From assembly GCA_026414165.1 (NCBI GenBank), contig JAOAJN010000004.1, positions 62,001 through 126,000 of the forward strand: a stretch of 64,000 nt of DNA. Direction: 5' to 3'. Source of the DNA: Candidatus Methanomethylicaceae archaeon. Its GTDB lineage: Archaea; Thermoproteota; Methanomethylicia; Methanomethylicales; Methanomethylicaceae. Position 1 is the first letter of the stretch, and each line of letters opens with the position of its first letter. Shown here in pieces: positions 35,669-44,468 of this stretch. The position numbers and the translations under genes are program-made. The notes below the pieces were generated by a model. That model was not told the DNA's origin, searched no databases, and saw only the letters and a list, made by a program, of their open reading frames with translations.

Positions 35669-35699
35669 TTTACCTATCTCAGAAGATATGGCGAGATAA

Positions 35700-36446
35700 A
35701 TGGAATCAGGGGATCGCGAACTAATCAGATATAGCCGCCAGATGATGATTCGTGGTTTTGGGTTGGATGGTCAGAAAAAGTTATTCTCCGCCAAGGTTGC
35801 GGTCGCTGGTGTAGGGGGGCTTGGGAGCCCTGCATCATTTTATCTTGTAGCTGCAGGTATAGGTTATCTCCGCCTAATAGATTGCGATGTTGTCGAACTC
35901 TCTAATCTTAACAGGCAGATCATTCATTGGAGCAACGACATAGATCGACCAAAGGTCGAATCTGCCGCAATGAAACTTTCGCTCCTTAACCCTAACGTGC
36001 GTATCGACGCCATAAATGAAAAGATTACTGGAGAAAACATTGACGACCTGATGAAGGGAGTCGACATAATAGTAGATGGCCAGGACAACCTCCAGACCCG
36101 CATGATTATCAACGAATTTGCCGTAAAAAACAATGTGCCGTACATCTATGCCGCAGTTTACGGAATGGAAGGTTATCTTATGACAATAATTCCTCATAAA
36201 GGACCCTGTTTAAAATGTTTGTATCCTGGCGAACCTCCTAAGCCAGAACGGTTCCCCGTCTTGGGCACGACTCCGGGCGTGATTGGGTGTCTTGAAGCGA
36301 CTGAGGCGATAAAGCTGATTACAGGAATAGGAAACCCTGCCATGGGACGACTTTTAGTCTACGATGGGGCAGAAATGCGTTTCCAAGAAATCTCCATAAA
36401 AAGAAATCCAAACTGTCCAATCTGCGGCCAAAATCCGCAAAAATGA
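35700..36446 (+). CDS. ThiF/MoeB/HesA-family E1-like protein
   Basis: 248 aa. It adenylates the C-terminus of ubiquitin-like or sulfur-carrier proteins (MoaD/ThiS/SAMP-like). Rossmann ATP site VAGVGGLGSPASFYL, the Arg finger region LSNLNRQIIHW, DGQDNLQTRMIINEFAV, two CxxC zinc pairs (CLKCLYPGEPP and CPICG) and the PGVIGCLEATEAIKLITG block are all present. It may serve molybdopterin, thiamine or tRNA thiolation. The JAMM protease encoded at 52.2 kb belongs to the same type of system, though the two are not adjacent. Confidence 0.9.
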   Translation: MESGDRELIRYSRQMMIRGFGLDGQKKLFSAKVAVAGVGGLGSPASFYLVAAGIGYLRLIDCDVVELSNLNRQIIHWSNDIDRPKVESAAMKLSLLNPNVRIDAINEKITGENIDDLMKGVDIIVDGQDNLQTRMIINEFAVKNNVPYIYAAVYGMEGYLMTIIPHKGPCLKCLYPGEPPKPERFPVLGTTPGVIGCLEATEAIKLITGIGNPAMGRLLVYDGAEMRFQEISIKRNPNCPICGQNPQK

Positions 36447-36480
36447 CTAAGACAATAGAGTAAAAAAGAAAAGAAGGGTT

Positions 36481-36846
36481 TTACTCTACGAAGAACTTCC
36501 CTGTCTTTTTGAGCAGTTTCATCTGTGCAGTCTTCAACGCTATCTCTTCGCGCCTTGCCTCTTCCTCTATGCTCCTGGGTTGTCTTTGCAACTCCCTCTC
36601 CTCAAGACCGCAAGAACCGTCGGGTAGTAGCGCCCTTCTCTCGCAGAATGCATAATTGCATTTTGCTGCTACGCAGTAATCGCCGACCCAGTTACAGTAT
36701 GGGGGAGCATCGGACTGCATTTTTCTATCCCAGGGATTTCCTCTCTGACCGCCGTATTGCTGGGGGTATCTGGATCTTATTTGCAAAGCCCTTTGCCCAC
36801 ACCTAAAGTGGGGACAAGTCGCCTCACAATTTCGCCTACCTTTCAA
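36481..36846 (-). CDS. Cys-rich 121-aa protein of unknown function
   Basis: Unrecognised. Eight cysteines fall in the first two thirds (CEATCPHFRC, CNWVGDYC, CNYAFC and one in PDGSC), followed by an acidic/basic helical tail (RSIEEEARREEIALKTAQMKLLKK). This looks like a metal-binding domain joined to a helix. The start is TTG with GAGGT upstream. It stands alone between the E1-like gene (convergent) and noncoding DNA. Confidence 0.6.
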   Translation of the reverse strand: MKGRRNCEATCPHFRCGQRALQIRSRYPQQYGGQRGNPWDRKMQSDAPPYCNWVGDYCVAAKCNYAFCERRALLPDGSCGLEERELQRQPRSIEEEARREEIALKTAQMKLLKKTGKFFVE

Positions 36847-37067
36847 GTCTAAAACCTCGATTTTTGGGTAGTTCTTGTTCGCATTTTCACCACAGTCAAA
36901 AGTTCAGATAATTATTCAGCATTCTCGTAAATAAACCTTATCTCCGCACTCTTGATTCAAAGCCCATTTTCATTCCCAATAATCGCCTCCTTTAAAACAC
37001 TGAAGAAATTATATGCTCTAAGTAAGCATAGCTACCCTTTAAAATTAGGAAAGACTAACTATTTTTC

Positions 37068-37268
37068 ATGCGACTCGCTATTATTATTCTTGGGGAAATA
37101 TTGCTTTTAAGTGCCTCAATACTAGTCTTCAGAAGCGTATGGGCCCTGCTTGATGAATACTTAGGAAAATCCAATTTAGAATTATTGTTGATAGTCGGCT
37201 TGATTTTAACTGCCATAGGCTTAGTTATTATTAACTACGAGGTTAAATGTGAATTAGAAAAGAAATAA
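37068..37268 (+). CDS. Small two-helix membrane protein, 66 aa
   Basis: Unrecognised. Two transmembrane helices (LAIIILGEILLLSASILVFRSVWALL and LELLLIVGLILTAIGLVIINYEV) and a charged cytosolic tail. No ribosome site, and ATG is near a TATA-like element, so it may be leaderless. About 220 bases upstream hold no gene. Confidence 0.5.
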   Translation: MRLAIIILGEILLLSASILVFRSVWALLDEYLGKSNLELLLIVGLILTAIGLVIINYEVKCELEKK

Positions 37269-37363
37269 GCCCTCTTACCAACTTGAAGATTAAGAAACAA
37301 AAAATTAAAATTATAAAAATCATTATTTAGTTTATATAAAAATTAAATTATCATTTTAGAAAT

Positions 37364-37846
37364 TTATCTCTTATATCCTATCTTCCTCAAGAATCTTATC
37401 CGCTCCTCCTTATCCGAATCGCTCTCGACACCCTTTGGCGAACTGCCGTCTATTATCCCGAGCACCCCCCTTCCCTGTTCAGTCTCAGCAATTATGAGTT
37501 CCACAGGGTTTGCCGTTGCGCAGAAGATGTTACAGACCTCCTGTACATTTTTCAGCGCGTTGAGAACATTGATTGGATAAGCCTCTCTCAGAAATACCAC
37601 AAATACATGCCCTGCTCCTATCTCCCTACAAGCCGTCACGGCCGCCTCTTTGAGCTCTTCGTCATTTCCATCATACCTAATCAAACAGGCGCCGGAGGCC
37701 TCGCAGAAAGCAACTCCGAACTTGGCCTTAGGCGCTGTTGTTGTAATCGCCTCATATATGTCCTCAACACTCTTAATGAAATGAGTCTGCCCCACTATAA
37801 CATTTGAATCTTTTGGCATTTTCAGTTTGACCACTTTAATTTCCAT
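37364..37846 (-). CDS. Adenosine-specific kinase
   Basis: 160 aa, the COG1839/PAE2307 family that phosphorylates adenosine in archaea. AKFGVAFCEASGACLIRYDGNDEELKEAAV, VFLREAYPINVLNALKNVQEVCNIFCATANPVELIIAET and GRGVLGIIDGSSPKGVE are the family blocks. The 208-aa track version begins 48 codons early; ATG 37846 follows GGAGGGGAGAAA. Its product AMP could enter the AMP pathway encoded at 22.7-26.6 kb. Confidence 0.88.
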   Translation of the reverse strand: MEIKVVKLKMPKDSNVIVGQTHFIKSVEDIYEAITTTAPKAKFGVAFCEASGACLIRYDGNDEELKEAAVTACREIGAGHVFVVFLREAYPINVLNALKNVQEVCNIFCATANPVELIIAETEQGRGVLGIIDGSSPKGVESDSDKEERIRFLRKIGYKR

Positions 37847-37917
37847 TTTCTCCCCTCCATGAAAATTATTGCGCAAGAAATATAAATTCTTGGACCTATT
37901 GGCTGTTGGTGGATTTT

Positions 37918-38409
37918 TTGAGATTTGCGCTTTACGACTTTGAGATGCAAGTCCCGAATGAGTGGAAGCTCTCCATTGACAGGAAATCACAATATGGTGC
38001 TGGAATAATCAGCTTCTCCACACCAAATGGATCAACGCTAGATATAATATGGGAAAATCTTGAGAAGCATAGGTCAAAGAGTCCCACAGTGGAAGACTTT
38101 CTAAATAACTACGTTGAAGAGATGAAGAAGAACAAGAATGTAAAATCAATAGACTTCACCAAAGAGGCTCCAATAAAAAATGAGGAACACGAATCAATAC
38201 CCCACGAATTCACTTACGTTTACAAGCAACCTTTTAGCAAGACTGTATCTATGAGAATCGTCAGCAAATGCCTTTATTGTCTCCGCTCAAATAGGTTTAT
38301 AATTGTTTACTCCCGCTTTGATCCAAAAAAGGAAAATCCGGACGAAGCAGTTATAAGGGATGCTATTAAGAGTTTCGATTGCTGCTGCACAAAAAACACT
38401 AAACCTTAA
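37918..38409 (+). CDS. Unknown protein, paralog of the 38908 gene
   Basis: 163 aa. No known family recognised. It aligns with the gene at 38908 along most of its length: start (RFALYDFEMQVPNEWKL / LFQIYGLQLDIPKEYKI), the middle PTVEDFLNNYVEEMKKNKNV / PTPEDFFKENIERIKEDPDI, and the end RSNRFIIVYSRF...IKSFDCCC / NSNRFILLQYRP...IKSFKCRC. The alignment and GGTGGA 5 bases upstream favour TTG 37918 over the track start. It looks soluble and beta-rich, with a CCC-type C-terminus. A Usp gene lies between the paralogs. Confidence 0.65.
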   Translation: MRFALYDFEMQVPNEWKLSIDRKSQYGAGIISFSTPNGSTLDIIWENLEKHRSKSPTVEDFLNNYVEEMKKNKNVKSIDFTKEAPIKNEEHESIPHEFTYVYKQPFSKTVSMRIVSKCLYCLRSNRFIIVYSRFDPKKENPDEAVIRDAIKSFDCCCTKNTKP

Positions 38410-38413
38410 AAAG

Positions 38414-38427
38414 TCGCTATATACAAA
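38414..38427 (+). promoter_or_regulatory. TATA box for the Usp gene
   Basis: GTCGCTATATACAAAT, about 25-33 bases before ATG 38448, predicts a very short leader and independent expression of the Usp gene. Confidence 0.45.
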
Positions 38428-38447
38428 TAAAGTCTAAGGGATGAATT

Positions 38448-38885
38448 ATGTACAAAACAATAATGGTTGGGGTAGACGGATCAAAACCCGCGGAGAAGGC
38501 TTTTGAAGTTGCAGTAGACTTAGCAAAAAGGTATGACGCGCGCCTCCTTATTGTGTCGATTTACTCCCCTCCGGCAATTGCTTTATTGGGCGATATTCCT
38601 CCTTACCCGCCAACAGTGCCAAAAGAGGTAGCTGAAAAGATTGAGCCACTTCTAAAGAAGTACGAGGAAAAAGCTAAGAAAGAGGGCATTAAGGTCGTAG
38701 AATCTAAGATCGTACCAACGTGGGACAACCCTGGTGCTGGCTTCGTTACCGAGGCAGAGAAGCAAGGCTGCGCATTAACTGTGATAGGCTCTCGAGGACT
38801 GACTGGCGTAAAGCGTGCACTTCTTGGCAGCGTCGCCGAATACATAGTCAAAAATGCCCACTGTAGCGTACACATCGTACGCTAA
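38448..38885 (+). CDS. Universal stress protein UspA-family, ATP-binding type
   Basis: 145 aa. MVGVDGSKPAEKAFEVAVDLAKRY begins the fold, and the C-terminal GSRGLTGVKRALLGSVAEYIVKNAHCSVHIVR gives the G-2x-G-9x-G(S/T) nucleotide motif of ATP-binding (MJ0577-like) Usp. It lies between two paralogous unknown genes on the same strand, with 22 bases to the second, suggesting a stress-related unit. Confidence 0.92.
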   Translation: MYKTIMVGVDGSKPAEKAFEVAVDLAKRYDARLLIVSIYSPPAIALLGDIPPYPPTVPKEVAEKIEPLLKKYEEKAKKEGIKVVESKIVPTWDNPGAGFVTEAEKQGCALTVIGSRGLTGVKRALLGSVAEYIVKNAHCSVHIVR

Positions 38886-38907
38886 CACTTTTTTTGGTAG
38901 GTTTTTT

Positions 38908-39387
38908 ATGCTATTTCAGATTTATGGACTACAGCTGGATATCCCAAAGGAATACAAAATTATCCTATGGAAGGACTCGGTTTTCTATGAAGGAACCGTG
39001 GAAATACATGCCAATGTTGGCAATATGATAAAGATGGACTGGAACGATCTCACTAAGATCCTGCAAAAATATCCCACACCGGAAGATTTCTTCAAGGAAA
39101 ACATCGAGCGGATAAAAGAGGACCCTGATATTATAGATCCAAAACTAGAAACTTATACTTGGAGCGGCGACTCAGAACATGCATATTATTTTCACAAGTT
39201 GTCATATAGAGCTGTAAGAAAATTTCCGAGAAAGGAGATCTCTGATTACATTATGGGGTTAGGCGTATTCTGCAAGAACTCGAATCGTTTCATACTATTA
39301 CAGTATCGGCCACCAGAAAAGAGCCCCGATATTGGCGAGAAGGCACTTGAAATAATAAAGTCCTTCAAGTGTCGATGCGAAGAATGA
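38908..39387 (+). CDS. Unknown protein, paralog of the 37918 gene
   Basis: 159 aa; start ATG 38908 is set by GGTAGG 6 bases upstream (the track adds 18 codons from Usp). Shared blocks with the paralog are described in that entry; the copies differ enough that duplication is not recent. The C-terminal CRCEE again carries cysteines. No signal peptide or membrane helix. Function unknown. Confidence 0.65.
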   Translation: MLFQIYGLQLDIPKEYKIILWKDSVFYEGTVEIHANVGNMIKMDWNDLTKILQKYPTPEDFFKENIERIKEDPDIIDPKLETYTWSGDSEHAYYFHKLSYRAVRKFPRKEISDYIMGLGVFCKNSNRFILLQYRPPEKSPDIGEKALEIIKSFKCRCEE

Positions 39388-39418
39388 TTAAAATATCAAA
39401 ATTAGGTTTATCTCTTGG

Positions 39419-40120
39419 CTACTTTCCCGGGCCTTGGTACTCAGCATATTCCCATTTCAAAGCTCCACTGCAACAATCCGGTGGGAAAGCTCCAAACTTG
39501 TCGAATAGGAAGACAAAACTATCAAGGTTATAAACTTCGAACTTGTCTGGCGGCGCAGCCAAGTATTGAAAATTTTGAATTTTTGGATCCCAGATATAAA
39601 TCATCCACTGTTCAAGACTCCCGGGATCCGCCTTTATTCCATTAATCGCAACTATGTATCTTAACCCGCCGACTTCTCCATATTCCACATCAAGTGGATA
39701 ATTACTCACGTTATAGTCTTCTATAACTATCCATTTGGAAGGATTTTCTACAGGGTAAATCCTCAATTCAACTTTTTCTGCTTTATAATAACTCTTCACA
39801 AGGTCTATGATTGTATCTCCCGGTTTTAGCTTAATATTAGTGTACCAATAAACTACCTTATGTGTTTCATTGTAATTTGTCTTCATATCCACACCTAAGT
39901 CCACAGAAATGTAACCTGCCCCGCTTGTTGAGTAAATATATTGAATCGAGCCCTCCCTACCCATTTCCATCTTGCTATACTGATATAGGTTCTCCATAAA
40001 GGCTTTACCAATCCCAGAAAAGGCAAGAGCCCCCCCGCCTCCAATCAGCGCAATCTGGATTAAAAATAGCACTATGATATACTTGGTTGGAGGTATGACA
40101 TTTTTATCTGATTCTGCCAT
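39419..40120 (-). CDS. Membrane-anchored extracytoplasmic protein, 233 aa
   Basis: Unrecognised. A single N-terminal helix (YIIVLFLIQIALIGGGGALAF, residues 14-34) is followed by a domain rich in aromatic and beta-prone residues with several N-x-S/T sites, typical for an outward-facing archaeal protein. It ends in a short region with CC (PPDCCSG). Convergent with the unknown paralog, 31 bases away. Binding or surface roles are plausible only by topology. Confidence 0.6.
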   Translation of the reverse strand: MAESDKNVIPPTKYIIVLFLIQIALIGGGGALAFSGIGKAFMENLYQYSKMEMGREGSIQYIYSTSGAGYISVDLGVDMKTNYNETHKVVYWYTNIKLKPGDTIIDLVKSYYKAEKVELRIYPVENPSKWIVIEDYNVSNYPLDVEYGEVGGLRYIVAINGIKADPGSLEQWMIYIWDPKIQNFQYLAAPPDKFEVYNLDSFVFLFDKFGAFPPDCCSGALKWEYAEYQGPGK

Positions 40121-40327
40121 TTTTAACCCATGTAGTACTACTGAACTGCGGTATATACATTTTTAGGTATAGATTATTTTTAATGGTTTAGGTTAAAGTT
40201 ATTTTAATAATCTCTAAATCAATTTTTAAAAATGTATTAAATATTTATAAATTAATTTATGTGTGATATGCGTAGTTTCTTAATGTGATTGTACTTGATT
40301 AATAAATTTTTTCGTGGCAAACCAGTA

Positions 40328-40340
40328 ACTTATATAAACA
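40328..40340 (+). promoter_or_regulatory. TATA box for the first symporter operon
   Basis: ACTTATATAAACA about 45-55 bases before the small-subunit start. The preceding 200 bases are strongly A/T-rich and hold no gene. Confidence 0.5.
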
Positions 40341-40382
40341 CCAAAGCTATTAAACCATATCAAAACAGAATGGTGAGAGAAC

Positions 40383-40616
40383 TTGTTGGACCTTCTATTC
40401 TTGGGTGAATATGCGATACTAATTCTTTTTGACTGGCTTCGTGGCATCTCTAGCTGGGGCTTACCTGGATACGGCTTACCGGGAACTCCATGGACTAACA
40501 CATTCCTTTTGATATACGTTATGGAATGGCTATGTTGGTTCGTCATACCCGTTGTTACAATGCTGTGGTGGCGCTCTTGGGCAAAAAAACACCCCGAGCT
40601 TGTACAGGAGTTATGA
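40383..40616 (+). CDS. Small membrane partner of the symporter, 77 aa
   Basis: Two hydrophobic helices (LLFLGEYAILILFDWLRG and FLLIYVMEWLCWFVIPVVTMLWW) joined by a glycine/proline-rich loop. Its stop overlaps the ribosome site of the sodium/solute symporter gene 10 bases downstream. Many SSS transporters are preceded by small membrane proteins (DUF3311, DUF485, YhdT-like); this is the same arrangement, but the exact family is not certain. Start TTG 40383 or 40386 after GGTGAGAG. Confidence 0.7.
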   Translation: MLDLLFLGEYAILILFDWLRGISSWGLPGYGLPGTPWTNTFLLIYVMEWLCWFVIPVVTMLWWRSWAKKHPELVQEL

Positions 40617-40626
40617 GGTGGTAAAT

Positions 40627-42198
40627 ATGCCAGAAACTGGAATTTTAATCGAAGCTGCGATTGTAGTAATATGGATTGTACTGATATTGGGCGTTGGCGT
40701 ATGGGCAAGAAAGCGCATCAAAAGCTCTGGGGACTTCATGGTAGGAGGCCGAGCCATACCTGTTTGGATGCTTGGAATGTGGAGCGCTGGTGCCGCTGTT
40801 TCAGCATGGGCTTTCTTCGGTCTACCGGGTGCCATTTACGCCGCTGGAGCTTTCCAGCACTGGGCTCTATGTCTACCTATGATGGCTGGCTTCCCAATAA
40901 CCGTCTTATTCTTGGGTCGTTGGATGCGAATAGCCGCCAAAAAATACAACTTGATGACTATGCCTGACTTCTTAGGAGAGGTCTATGGTGGAAAACTCAT
41001 CAGAATTTTCGCCGCCATCGGTATCGTTATAGCATGCGTCTTCTACGCAACCGCCCAATTCAAAGCCATAGGTATATTGCTTAGCACGATTTTGGGTGTG
41101 GATTATGTTACCGGAGCAGCGCTTGGCATTGCAATCTCGGTCGTATACATTATTCTTGGTGGCTTTATAGCTGGTGCTATAATTAATGCGTTAAACGTTT
41201 CAATGATGATCGTGGCGTCGCTAATCGCTGTTGGAATTGGCTACACTTGGACTGGCGGTTACTCAAATATGCTCGCAACCATCGCTCAATCTACTGGTGG
41301 TGCTGCTTGGCTGAATCAGGACTTAGCTATGGGAGGTGCCGCATGGTACTTATGGATCAGCTGGGCGCTCTTCCTATCGTCCTTTGGTCTCGCCGGTCAG
41401 CCCGCCATAGTCCAGAAGCTCTACGGCATAAAGAAACCAAGCACTCTTTGGCTCTGGGGCCTTATGGGAGGAATAGTCTTCGGAATTACATGCCCTGCTT
41501 ACTGCTACCTAGGAGAGGTCACAAAATACTTGACTGTTACAGGTCAAGCTCCGAACATTATCGCAGTTTATAAATCTGCAGACTATGTGATCGCTTGGCT
41601 AACCGTGTACAAACTTGGAGCCGAAGCACCAGTAATAGGTGGGCTTTTAATTGCAGGTGTGATCGCTGCAGCTTGGAGCACCATAGATGGATTCGTTATG
41701 ATGGGCGGAGCTGCAATTGCAAGAGATATCGTTAACAAGTGCTTTAGACCAAACTGGACTGACAAGCAACTCCTTAGGAACCTCAGAATAGCCATGTTGA
41801 TCGTAGGGATTCTGATGGTTATCGAAACGATGTTCCCTGCAGAACTCATTACTTGGCTCGCTGCCATCGGTTGGGCTCAGTTTGCTGCAACACTTGCTCC
41901 CGCACTTCTGTTGTCTACCACTTGGAAGGGTATAACTAAATGGGGCGGGACGGCTGGAGTATTCGTGGGACTAGTAGTCTCGGCTGGTTTGACATTCCTG
42001 TACAGAATTCCATTGGGCACGAGAGTTTTCTTACAGAGGTTCTACCTGGACGCCGGAGCATGGGGATTCGTTCTTGGTTTAATTACCATTATAGTGGTAT
42101 CACTAATAACTAAGAAGGAACGCGGTCCATTATACTACGACATCCACAAGGAAGTTGCTGCGCCGCAGGCGCCTGCTGCACAAACTACAACCCAATAA
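40627..42198 (+). CDS. Sodium:solute symporter (SSS family)
   Basis: 523 aa, about 13 transmembrane helices. GDFMVGGRAIPVWMLGMWSAGAAVSAWAFFGLPGAIY, the conserved AAWSTIDGFVMMGGAAIARDIV and the QPAIVQKLYGIK stretch mark the LeuT-fold SSS group. ATG 40627 follows GAGGTGG; the track adds 25 codons that read through the small gene. The C-terminal tail (APQAPAAQTTTQ) is cytosolic and low-complexity. Substrate could be a monocarboxylate, proline or pantothenate; not decidable. Confidence 0.9.
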   Translation: MPETGILIEAAIVVIWIVLILGVGVWARKRIKSSGDFMVGGRAIPVWMLGMWSAGAAVSAWAFFGLPGAIYAAGAFQHWALCLPMMAGFPITVLFLGRWMRIAAKKYNLMTMPDFLGEVYGGKLIRIFAAIGIVIACVFYATAQFKAIGILLSTILGVDYVTGAALGIAISVVYIILGGFIAGAIINALNVSMMIVASLIAVGIGYTWTGGYSNMLATIAQSTGGAAWLNQDLAMGGAAWYLWISWALFLSSFGLAGQPAIVQKLYGIKKPSTLWLWGLMGGIVFGITCPAYCYLGEVTKYLTVTGQAPNIIAVYKSADYVIAWLTVYKLGAEAPVIGGLLIAGVIAAAWSTIDGFVMMGGAAIARDIVNKCFRPNWTDKQLLRNLRIAMLIVGILMVIETMFPAELITWLAAIGWAQFAATLAPALLLSTTWKGITKWGGTAGVFVGLVVSAGLTFLYRIPLGTRVFLQRFYLDAGAWGFVLGLITIIVVSLITKKERGPLYYDIHKEVAAPQAPAAQTTTQ

Positions 42199-42221
42199 AC
42201 CCCTTTTTTATTTTTTACATT
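42199..42221 (+). terminator. Oligo-T terminator after the symporter
   Basis: ACCCCTTTTTTATTTTTTAC follows the stop at once, a typical archaeal T-run terminator. Confidence 0.5.
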
Positions 42222-42341
42222 CATTTCTACATGTGAGAACCTGAACCCTCTATTGGTAAAATTTTTTAAGCTGAATTATTGGGTGACCTAACTGAAATTA
42301 AAACAAAAATAAATATTTCTGATGTATGGTTAGTTTAGTGA

Positions 42342-42734
42342 ATGCTTATGAACATGCCTAGCAAAGACTCCAAATCAATAAAGTCTCCTGTACCTTCAGA
42401 GGTAAAGATAATTGCTGGGATAGAAGGCTTTTCCGGTTTAGTTTATTTGGTTAATTTTTTGGCTTTTTTAAATATCACTTTATCCCCAATGTTGATAATT
42501 TTAAGCTGTTTGAGTTTTACAATAGCTTATGGATTATGGCGCATCAAAAAATGGGCATGGTTCCTATCCATAACTCTATCCGTTTTTGGGGTTATTAGCG
42601 GAATTATCGTATTCGCTTTAACAGGCGTATCCGAATCTTCTCTCTTCGGAGGCGCACCGATGATTATTATCGACATCATAGTGATAATAATGCTTTTGAA
42701 CAAGGACGTAAGGAAAACCTTTAGAATCCATTAA
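42342..42734 (+). CDS. Four-helix membrane protein of unknown function
   Basis: 130 aa. About four transmembrane helices after a polar N-terminus: GFSGLVYLVNFLAFLNITL, MLIILSCLSFTIAYGLW, AWFLSITLSVFGVISGIIVFAL and IIIDIIVIIMLL. The pattern with WRIKKWAW between helices recalls small DUF2127-like proteins but is not decisive. The start may be any of ATG 42342, 42348 or 42354. Confidence 0.55.
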   Translation: MLMNMPSKDSKSIKSPVPSEVKIIAGIEGFSGLVYLVNFLAFLNITLSPMLIILSCLSFTIAYGLWRIKKWAWFLSITLSVFGVISGIIVFALTGVSESSLFGGAPMIIIDIIVIIMLLNKDVRKTFRIH

Positions 42735-42816
42735 TTTTTTATTTTTATTTTCATCTTAGCAAACCCTGCCCAAAAATTTAAATTCTCTTAAGAGATGGTC
42801 TGACTGGGCAATTAAA

Positions 42817-43443
42817 ATGATAAACATCATCGGAGACCCTTCAGCAATATTCACACAGATCGTATTTATAACTGGACAGATCTTCGCAATTTTAAATCCA
42901 ATAAGTGTAATACCGACTTTTTTGAGCCTAACCGACGACCTCGATATTATTGAGCGTCACCGAATAGTAAGAAATTCATCCTTTGCCGTTCTGGTAATAG
43001 CACTTGCTTTGGCATTCGGAGGGAGTTACCTACTTAGTTTCTTTCATGTTAGCATCTCCAGTCTTCAAGTAGGCGGAGGTATACTACTCATGGCTATTGC
43101 TATCGAAATGCTTGGGGGTCTACCAAGAACTAAATCTTTAGAATCTCACGCCGAAGTTGCTATAGTCCCTATTGCAACCCCTCTTTTGGTTGGTCCTGGT
43201 ACAATGACTACCATTATAGTTTTGTCAGGGGTAGTATCGTTGTTTTCATTAATTGTTAGCATATTTATTGTGACCTTTGCAACATATTTGCTGCTCAGAT
43301 ACTCAGAGATCTTAGTTAGGGTTCTTGGCAGAAACGGCATTAGGGCAATGGGTCGTTTTATGACCATAATTATAGCGGCATTCGCTGCACAACTAATATA
43401 CTCAGGCATAACGGAATGGTTACGATCTTGGGGCGTACTTTGA
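42817..43443 (+). CDS. MarC-family integral membrane protein
   Basis: 208 aa with six helices. GQIFAILNPISVIPTFLSLT at the N-terminus and VPIATPLLVGPGTMTTIIVLSG are the two signature loops of MarC/YhgN proteins. RNSSFAVLVIALALAFGGSYLL follows. The biochemical role of the family is not established; despite the name it is not a proven drug pump. It stands alone. Confidence 0.9.
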   Translation: MINIIGDPSAIFTQIVFITGQIFAILNPISVIPTFLSLTDDLDIIERHRIVRNSSFAVLVIALALAFGGSYLLSFFHVSISSLQVGGGILLMAIAIEMLGGLPRTKSLESHAEVAIVPIATPLLVGPGTMTTIIVLSGVVSLFSLIVSIFIVTFATYLLLRYSEILVRVLGRNGIRAMGRFMTIIIAAFAAQLIYSGITEWLRSWGVL

Positions 43444-43565
43444 ATAAGAACAAACTCACGCCGACTAAGTTCATAAAAAGCGACACCATAAGGCTCGTCA
43501 ATAAATTATTGTGCATATATTTGTGAATATTTAAGAACAATACTTGATAAGACCAATTCGTATTA

Positions 43566-43976
43566 TTATTTTAATGTTGGCTGTTTTATTAAGTGAAGAG
43601 TCACTGCAATGGCTATACCAATAAGTATTATCTGCACGAAAAAGACATCAATTAAAAAAATAGCTGAATAGCATATGAGTGACCAGAGTATTAGAACTGT
43701 AAATATTTTAGTTTTTAGAGGAATTCCTCTTCCTGCTAAATAATTGCTTATGTACTGTCCAAATAGTCTGTTATTTAATACCCATTGATACATTCTTTCA
43801 CTGCTCCTACAATAGCAAGCAACTGATAGGAGTAGAAAAGGCGTCGTTGGTATAATTGGCAGAAACATTCCTAAGATCCCGAATAATAAAGATATAGACC
43901 CCAATGTAAAAAGCAACAGTCTCTTTAACCTAGTTAATTTAAAAACGGCTTTGCAACCGTTTATATTTCGTCCCAT
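43566..43976 (-). CDS. DUF454 (YbaN-like) membrane protein
   Basis: 136 aa. The block LFTLGSISLLFGILGMFLPIIPTTPFLLLSVACYCRSSERMYQWVLNNRLFGQYISNYLAGRGIPLKTK is the DUF454 signature, with TP-FLLL and a conserved cytosolic basic loop, followed by two more helices. Function unknown. It is convergent with MarC and transcribed from the same region as tRNA-Gln. Confidence 0.88.
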   Translation of the reverse strand: MGRNINGCKAVFKLTRLKRLLLFTLGSISLLFGILGMFLPIIPTTPFLLLSVACYCRSSERMYQWVLNNRLFGQYISNYLAGRGIPLKTKIFTVLILWSLICYSAIFLIDVFFVQIILIGIAIAVTLHLIKQPTLK

Positions 43977-44191
43977 TTATCGAAACTCCAAATAGCCGTT
44001 TTGGTAAATGTCATTTTAGGCTTAAAACTTAAATTTTTCGCATCATAAAATTATAAAAAACAATTTTAAAAGTTAAATATTAAATGGAAATTTATCAAAA
44101 ATGATTACTAAATACATTCAAGCATCTTAATTGTAAGTTGTGCGCCAATCTTTCTACCACTTTAGATCGGGATTAATTACATTCTGGAGGA

Positions 44192-44267
44192 TGGTAGCCC
44201 GGGAGAGATTCGAACTCTCGTCAGCGGGGCCAGAGCCCGCTATGCTTGGCCGCTACACCACCGGGCT
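44192..44267 (-). tRNA. tRNA-Gln (CTG)
   Basis: Acceptor AGCCCGG/CCGGGCT, anticodon stem GCGGG/CCCGC with loop CTCTGGC giving anticodon CTG, T arm GAGAG-TTCGAAT-CTCTC, discriminator A and an encoded CCA (44192-44194). No intron. A/T-rich TATA-like sequence lies upstream near 44290-44300. Confidence 0.96.
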
Positions 44268-44403
44268 AATTAACAAAAAAGCCTTATGATTTATTAATTT
44301 TTCTTACTTTAGTTCCATGACTGAATATCGATTTTTATGGCACTTTAGATAAGGTTCCTTCGAAAGGTTTAATTAAGTCCTAACTTCGTAAATATAAACA
44401 AAT

Positions 44404-44420
44404 CGAAAAGTTTAAATATA
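44404..44420 (+). promoter_or_regulatory. BRE/TATA promoter for tfb
   Basis: CGAAAAGTTTAAATATA is a textbook archaeal BRE (purine-rich) followed by TATA. It predicts transcription start near 44443 and a leader of about 25 bases. Confidence 0.65.
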
Positions 44421-44468
44421 AATTATTACGCGTGTTTACTCCCATATAAAATTTTAGGTCGGGTTGAT

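Noticed and set aside
36847-37067. Possible small RNA between the Cys-rich and small membrane genes
   Set aside because: No closing helix, no C/D or H/ACA boxes and no G+C rise were found.
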